A DNA stretch of 59,494 bases, taken from NCBI RefSeq assembly GCF_001983165.1, contig NZ_MNPU01000037.1, positions 1 through 59,494 of the forward strand, written 5' to 3'. The translations under genes were made by a program, and so were the position numbers. This document shows positions 56,075 to 59,494 of this stretch, piece after piece. The DNA comes from Pseudomonas gessardii (GTDB lineage Bacteria; Pseudomonadota; Gammaproteobacteria; Pseudomonadales; Pseudomonadaceae). Position 1 is the first letter of the stretch; each line of letters begins with the position of its first letter. Below the pieces are notes generated by a model. The model made no database searches. It saw only the letters and a list, made by a program, of their open reading frames with translations, and was not told where the DNA came from.

Positions 56075-56355
56075 TCGGGTTCCCTGGCGAAGTACCGCGC
56101 TGCTTTTTTTAATATGTCGCGCTCTTCTTCCAAGCGTCGCATTTGGGCTCGCAGCCGCAAAATCTCGCTTTTGGCTTCGAGCAACTCGCTGGCCTGTTTC
56201 TCGGTTTTGTCAGGCGTCACGGCTTTGACCCATTTGTAGAGGCTGTGGGTCGAAACGCCGAGGCGCTCGGCTGTTTCCGCAACGGAGTATCCGCGTTCAA
56301 TAACTTGCCTCACGGCTTCTGCCTTGAATTCCGGCGTGAATCGTTGGGTGCTCAT
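56071..56355 (-). CDS. IS3-family transposase OrfA
   Basis: 94 aa: HTH of the Tnp_1 type (FTPEFKAEAVRQVIERGYSV, ETAERLGVSTHSLYKWVK) and a C-terminal leucine-zipper-like coiled coil (SEILRLRAQMRRLEEERDIL). The A7 slippery run near codon 80 allows the OrfAB product. Confidence 0.95.
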   Translation of the reverse strand: MSTQRFTPEFKAEAVRQVIERGYSVAETAERLGVSTHSLYKWVKAVTPDKTEKQASELLEAKSEILRLRAQMRRLEEERDILKKAARYFAREPE

Positions 56356-56415
56356 AAACTTCCTCCTATGCTCAAAGCATAGGCTGGAGATGTCTACGAT
56401 GCCGGGGGCAGTCCA

Positions 56416-56454
56416 GCGAGCCTGGAGAGTGTCTAGAAAACCCGGGGCGATTCA
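56416..56454 (-). mobile_element. Residual end of a second IS
   Basis: Read on the minus strand the 39 bp begin TGAATCGCCCCGGGTTTTCT, resembling the TGAACCGCCCCGGG ends of another IS3-family group common in Pseudomonas. The rest of that IS is gone and the complete IS3 element abuts it. Its first three bases supply the stop codon of the adjacent broken gene. Confidence 0.5.
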
Positions 56455-56895
56455 GTAGTTAAGCCACAAATTATATTCTTCCTCATGCTCTAGAACATAT
56501 ACCTTTTCATTCCTATTGCGTAAATTAGCCGCTCGAACCGTACTAACCATAGGTCTTGGACCTCGTATTTCTCTCAGTCCGTCCTGCCCAATCCACATGC
56601 TATTAACAACAATATCTTTGCCCTGAACCTCCATTTCAAAATATGGGTCAGTCTACTGAGGAAGTCGCAAACGGCATATGGACTTTAGTACCGCATGTGC
56701 AATTTTATTAAACTGGCCATCGTCACACGATTCAATAACAAACTGAAAAGAAGAAAAACTTTTAAATCCAAGCAAAATCGAAATATGATTTACGCGATCA
56801 AACTCAGAGTAGTCATCAACATCTTGACCTATTCGAAGCTCTATGACGCTTCGAGTCAACTGACTACGCGCCAGGATGCTTTGAATCGGCTCCAT
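56452..56895 (-). pseudogene. Broken island gene: in-frame amber and IS-truncated 3' end
   Basis: Two minus-strand pieces of 80 aa (starts MEPIQSILARSQLTRSVIEL) and 60 aa (MEVQGKDIVVNSMWIGQDGL) are in the same frame, separated only by a TAG at 56653-56655 and six further sense codons (TDPYFE). The downstream piece ends at a TGA formed by the IS end. The simplest reading is one gene of at least 147 codons with a nonsense mutation and a lost 3' end. No family recognised. Two separate small genes cannot be excluded. Confidence 0.5.
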
Positions 56896-56990
56896 TTAAC
56901 CCCCTTCTATTAACACTGCTATCTTCGAAAATAGAATTGTCGATATATTTTTTATTAATACACTCTACAGAGTATAGCTCTTTTGTGCCG

Positions 56991-57314
56991 ATGAGGGCTT
57001 CATCATTCCTTTTGCGAGAATGCAAATTGGAATTGAGCAAAGCCCTAGGTCAGGCACTGAAAGAATCGAGAATTAGCAAAGGCTTATCCCAAGAGCAAGT
57101 AGGGGCAAGCCAGAGCTACGTGAGCGATATTGAGAGGGGATTAAAAACGCTGTCTCTGGAAAAACTGGATGAATTCGCATCTGGCATCGGGGTGCATCCA
57201 ATCACCATTCTTGCTAGGTGCTATCTAATCAAAGAAGAATCAATGAAACAGGAAGATGTGATTAACAGATTGCGACTAGAGTTGTCTTTAATAAACCAGA
57301 CAAAGTCCGAATAA
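56991..57314 (+). CDS. XRE-family helix-turn-helix regulator
   Basis: 107 aa from the ATG at 56991. HTH segment LGQALKESRISKGLSQEQVG followed by ASQSYVSDIERGLKTLSLEK and the typical LDEFASGIGVHPITILARCY. The turn between SQEQ and SYVSD is several residues shorter than in standard XRE proteins. The frame is open to 56937, but that stretch is not family-like. Convergent with the recombinase operon (6-bp gap). It may regulate the island or the defense genes; the target is unknown. Confidence 0.85.
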   Translation: MRASSFLLRECKLELSKALGQALKESRISKGLSQEQVGASQSYVSDIERGLKTLSLEKLDEFASGIGVHPITILARCYLIKEESMKQEDVINRLRLELSLINQTKSE

Positions 57315-57320
57315 TCACAG

Positions 57321-57722
57321 TTACTTCACTGTTTTGAGTTTTGGCTTATTGCCTTTAGCCAGTTGGCTTTGCAAGAATGCAATCTTTAGATCCTTCGATT
57401 CTTTCTCATCGTGCAGACGAGCATTCAATTCAGAAATCTCAATCATTTGCTCCGAGCAGATCCTTGTAAGAGCCGTTACCAAATCGCGTTGCTCTTCTAA
57501 TTTTTGCCTTAGGATACTAAGTTTCAGGCCTTGCAGTTCAATGGGGGGAATTTCCTTTCGATCGTGGTCCGCTTTTAATTTGGCGATAATATCTGGATAG
57601 TATTTATAGAGCGACGATCTACTGACTCCTGACTCTGATGCTAGCAAAGTCACACTGACTTGAGTGTTTGACTTAAACAGATTAGACAGAGTGTTTATTA
57701 TCTTCGCTCTAGTATTACTCAC
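57321..57722 (-). CDS. HTH/coiled-coil recombination accessory protein (TnpC/GinD-like)
   Basis: 133 aa from a GTG at 57722 (GGGAGG upstream). N-terminal HTH (TLLASESGVSRSSLYKYYPD) and C-terminal coiled coil (LKLSILRQKLEEQRDLVTAL, IEISELNARLHDEKESKDLK). The layout matches the small fourth protein of Tn554 (TnpC) and of GInt recombinase operons. Its start overlaps the end of the recombinase gene by 8 bp (GTGAGTAA), so translation is coupled. Role as a recombination accessory is inferred. Confidence 0.65.
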   Translation of the reverse strand: MSNTRAKIINTLSNLFKSNTQVSVTLLASESGVSRSSLYKYYPDIIAKLKADHDRKEIPPIELQGLKLSILRQKLEEQRDLVTALTRICSEQMIEISELNARLHDEKESKDLKIAFLQSQLAKGNKPKLKTVK

Positions 57723-59494
57723 CTGCCGCCCTCCCAATATCACTCAATACTTCTTCCGCCTCTGCAAGGCGTGATTCAAGTATCAACTTTGCCTGTAAAG
57801 ATATATTAGATTGCCTCAACAATCTGACGCTATCTTGCTTGTAGTTTTCCCACCAAAGATAGTGCTTTGGTGTAGCGAAAAAATTGGCGCATCCTTTGCA
57901 AACTACCGGGGACTTTACCGCAGGGTTGGGTTCCAGGCGACTGCCCTTACATGCGCTTGTCTCTTGTCTATACATACATACTCCCCACTGACATGGAACA
58001 AGCGTCGTCCCGCGAGCCAGAAGAATTTTTACTTCTTTTGAGGTTCTAAATTGCCCAACGAACTTACCAACAGAGCGACCGCCTATTTTTGCGCCTGGAC
58101 TAAGATAGATATCATCTGGTGATAAACCTGCCAGCTCAGAAGCAATGGATTCCATTTCGACATTTAATTCCTCCCTTACTAATCGTCTAAATTCAGAATC
58201 TGGACTTGCATAACTGATGTCAACACTAAATGCAGAGGTGTGGGAATACTGCACTGCCAGATCACCTAGGGCAGTTCGATCTCGCTTAGCAACGAATCTT
58301 GCGAAGTGTTTTCGGCCCATGTGGGAATGTAGTTTACCCGACCAGCCTGTTTTTGATTCTAATCCTATAAAAATTCCGAAATCATTTAATCTTTTGTTGA
58401 TCGTAGATCCCGAGACGACCACATATCCTTTCGTAGGCCTGAATGGCCATAGAGCGTTACCCGTTGTTACTAGCCATAGATTATTATGTCCACTTTTCAG
58501 TCGAGCCGGTTCCGATACCCTTTCCAAAATCTTAAATGCACCTTCCGCGGCGGGAGATAAAATCCACGGGTGATCGTCATCCTCGCCCCCATTACTCGCG
58601 TTCTGATAAGCATCAAATCGCTTTTTTGATCTCGGTGCAAAGTAATAGGGATATTCCCTACCCTCAATGTGTTCAACCCGTTTAATGCTCCCCATACCCG
58701 CTCGTCGTACTTCACTAACTCGAGCGCCTGACGTATAGCTTATAATAACAAAGCAAGCACTCAACAGATGCCTCAATAAAAACGCGATGTCTTGGGGTTT
58801 CGTTGCGTTTAGCCCGATAATAAACTTATTCGCGGCTTCGCTATTTGAAAATGATTCATCGGAAATAAATTTTCTAGCTGCTATTGAAACCTTTTTTTTG
58901 ACGTAACTTGTTCCTCCCAGAGCAGCATCAACGCCGACGGTGTACTTAATAAAAATACGAATTATATCTTCAGCCATCAACTCAACAAAAGATATCGACT
59001 CCCGTAGAAGCATCAGACACACCGGCTCTGGAGGAGCTTCCCACTTTAAGGATAGCTTTAGACCGACAGAAATCCTCTTCCTATATTTTTCCGGAAAGGG
59101 ATCTTCGATCAATCCATCATCAATATATCTGCCCAATCTATATATTTTGCTAACTATTCCCATACGCTGTTTGACAGTCGCCGCAGTGTTAAGCTCTCCA
59201 CTCATACCATTTTTATGGTATCGATTGAACGCAGATTGTATTTGCCTAGCAGTTATTGTCGAAAGACGGTAATGCCCTTCGGCGTTCAAGTGCAATAAAA
59301 AATTTCGCACCCATATGATTTGGGTCTTTGATGTAGAAGGCGCATAGGAAATACCTCCTAGCCCCAACGTAAGCGCTCCATAAACCCCACCTTCAAATGA
59401 CCCAAGTACGACCTGATGCTGTGCTCCCGATTTTCTTTCTGGAGCCAGCCCATGATGCGCCCCGATCCCAAGGTTAAAGCCGTTTATCTTTATC
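57715..59494 (-). CDS. Large tyrosine recombinase, 5' end beyond window
   Basis: Island recombinase, 592 codons visible. Catalytic residues: Arg in SYTSGARVSEVRRAG, His-x-x-Arg in LHSHMGRKHFARFVA, and Tyr in SVDISYASPDSEFRRL. A C-terminal Cys cluster (PCQWGVCMYRQETSACKG, VVCKGCANFF) suggests a zinc site, as in integrases of multi-recombinase islands. The frame is open to the right edge with no stop; the only in-window start is a TTG at 59367, so the true start probably lies outside. Further recombinase genes may follow upstream. Confidence 0.82.
   Translation of the reverse strand, partial: IKINGFNLGIGAHHGLAPERKSGAQHQVVLGSFEGGVYGALTLGLGGISYAPSTSKTQIIWVRNFLLHLNAEGHYRLSTITARQIQSAFNRYHKNGMSGELNTAATVKQRMGIVSKIYRLGRYIDDGLIEDPFPEKYRKRISVGLKLSLKWEAPPEPVCLMLLRESISFVELMAEDIIRIFIKYTVGVDAALGGTSYVKKKVSIAARKFISDESFSNSEAANKFIIGLNATKPQDIAFLLRHLLSACFVIISYTSGARVSEVRRAGMGSIKRVEHIEGREYPYYFAPRSKKRFDAYQNASNGGEDDDHPWILSPAAEGAFKILERVSEPARLKSGHNNLWLVTTGNALWPFRPTKGYVVVSGSTINKRLNDFGIFIGLESKTGWSGKLHSHMGRKHFARFVAKRDRTALGDLAVQYSHTSAFSVDISYASPDSEFRRLVREELNVEMESIASELAGLSPDDIYLSPGAKIGGRSVGKFVGQFRTSKEVKILLARGTTLVPCQWGVCMYRQETSACKGSRLEPNPAVKSPVVCKGCANFFATPKHYLWWENYKQDSVRLLRQSNISLQAKLILESRLAEAEEVLSDIGRAAGE

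Larger units (their letters stand above)
55185..56415 (-). mobile_element. IS3-family insertion sequence
   Basis: 1231-bp element with 26-bp perfect terminal inverted repeats beginning TGGACTGCCCCCGGC at both ends, and two overlapping transposase frames on the minus strand. No matching target duplication is visible (left flank ATGT, right flank GCGA), which suggests later rearrangement or deletion at one side. Its left end is 20 bp from the ncRNA candidate. Confidence 0.92.
51468..59494. mobile_element. Genomic island inserted in comM (left end, right end outside window)
   Basis: Base composition and codon use change abruptly at about 51600, to AT-rich, rare-codon genes. The left boundary is the comM junction at 51467/51468; the first bases carry a small inverted pair ACATGTCAACATGT (51479-51492). 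Bases 51468-51728 hold no gene, only leader DNA with a hairpin GGTA-GGAAA-TACC just before the first gene. Contents: DRT3 defense genes, an IS3 element, a second IS end, a broken gene, a regulator and a recombinase operon. The right end lies outside the window. Confidence 0.85.

Noticed and set aside
51468..59494. AbaR/Tn7-like transposon in comM
   Set aside because: No tniA/B or other Tn7-type gene is visible in the window; the recombination genes present are of the tyrosine type.

Overview
The window is a chromosomal segment of a Pseudomonas, most likely of the P. fluorescens group. The evidence is high GC with G/C-ending codons, the characteristic order argH / algR-hemC-hemD-hemX-hemY / dsbB / algQ / FKBP / algP / yheS, REP-type palindromes of the fluorescens kind, and lptM-lysA-dapF-DUF484-xerC followed by sutA / amtB / glnK / ubiK / comM. 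About 51.4 kb of this backbone is followed, inside comM, by an AT-rich island that runs off the right edge.

Layout. 1-2000: rho and trxA, each with its own terminator. 2100-6800: a chaperone-usher fimbrial cluster on the minus strand (two DUF1120-type subunits, usher, chaperone) placed between trxA and ppx. 7200-14000: polyphosphate genes ppx and ppk, an amidase, hemB and a DedA protein. 14500-18500: a fatty acid hydroxylase, elbB and a cytochrome c/FTR1 fusion permease. 18800-22000: a four-gene envelope operon (COG3014 lipoprotein, YcfL-like, LpoB-like, LpoB/CsgG-like). 22100-28400: LysE exporter, MscS-like protein, YheS ABC-F ATPase, TIGR02444 protein, the histone-like AlgP, an FKBP isomerase and the anti-sigma factor AlgQ. 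28500-36200: dsbB, the heme genes, algR (without its usual partner algZ next to it) and argH. 36200-37200: REP palindromes with a small nested MITE-like insertion, then a GST. 37300-47000: two small proteins, cyaA, rnk, DUF1289, cyaY, then the lysine/DAP and xerC operon. 47100-50400: sutA, a truncated yjbQ, the ammonium genes amtB-glnK, and ubiK.

Island (51468 to the right edge). comM is cut after codon 303, inside its Walker B region. Immediately inside lie two overlapping reverse transcriptase genes, each with a YVDD active site. Their sizes and pairing match the two-RT antiphage system DRT3 (Drt3a = UG3, Drt3b = UG8). The 248 bp downstream of drt3b is non-coding and structured, and contains the single hexamer ACACAC beside a hairpin-rich tail. 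This is the expected template motif of the DRT3 non-coding RNA, so the locus looks like a complete three-part DRT3 system. It is followed by a 1.23-kb IS3-family element, the end of a second IS, a broken minus-strand gene, a small XRE regulator, and a recombination module made of an HTH/coiled-coil protein translationally coupled to a large tyrosine recombinase. The recombinase gene is open at the window edge. The module resembles Tn554 TnpC or the GInt ginABCD type of island recombinase operon and is the likely mover of the island.
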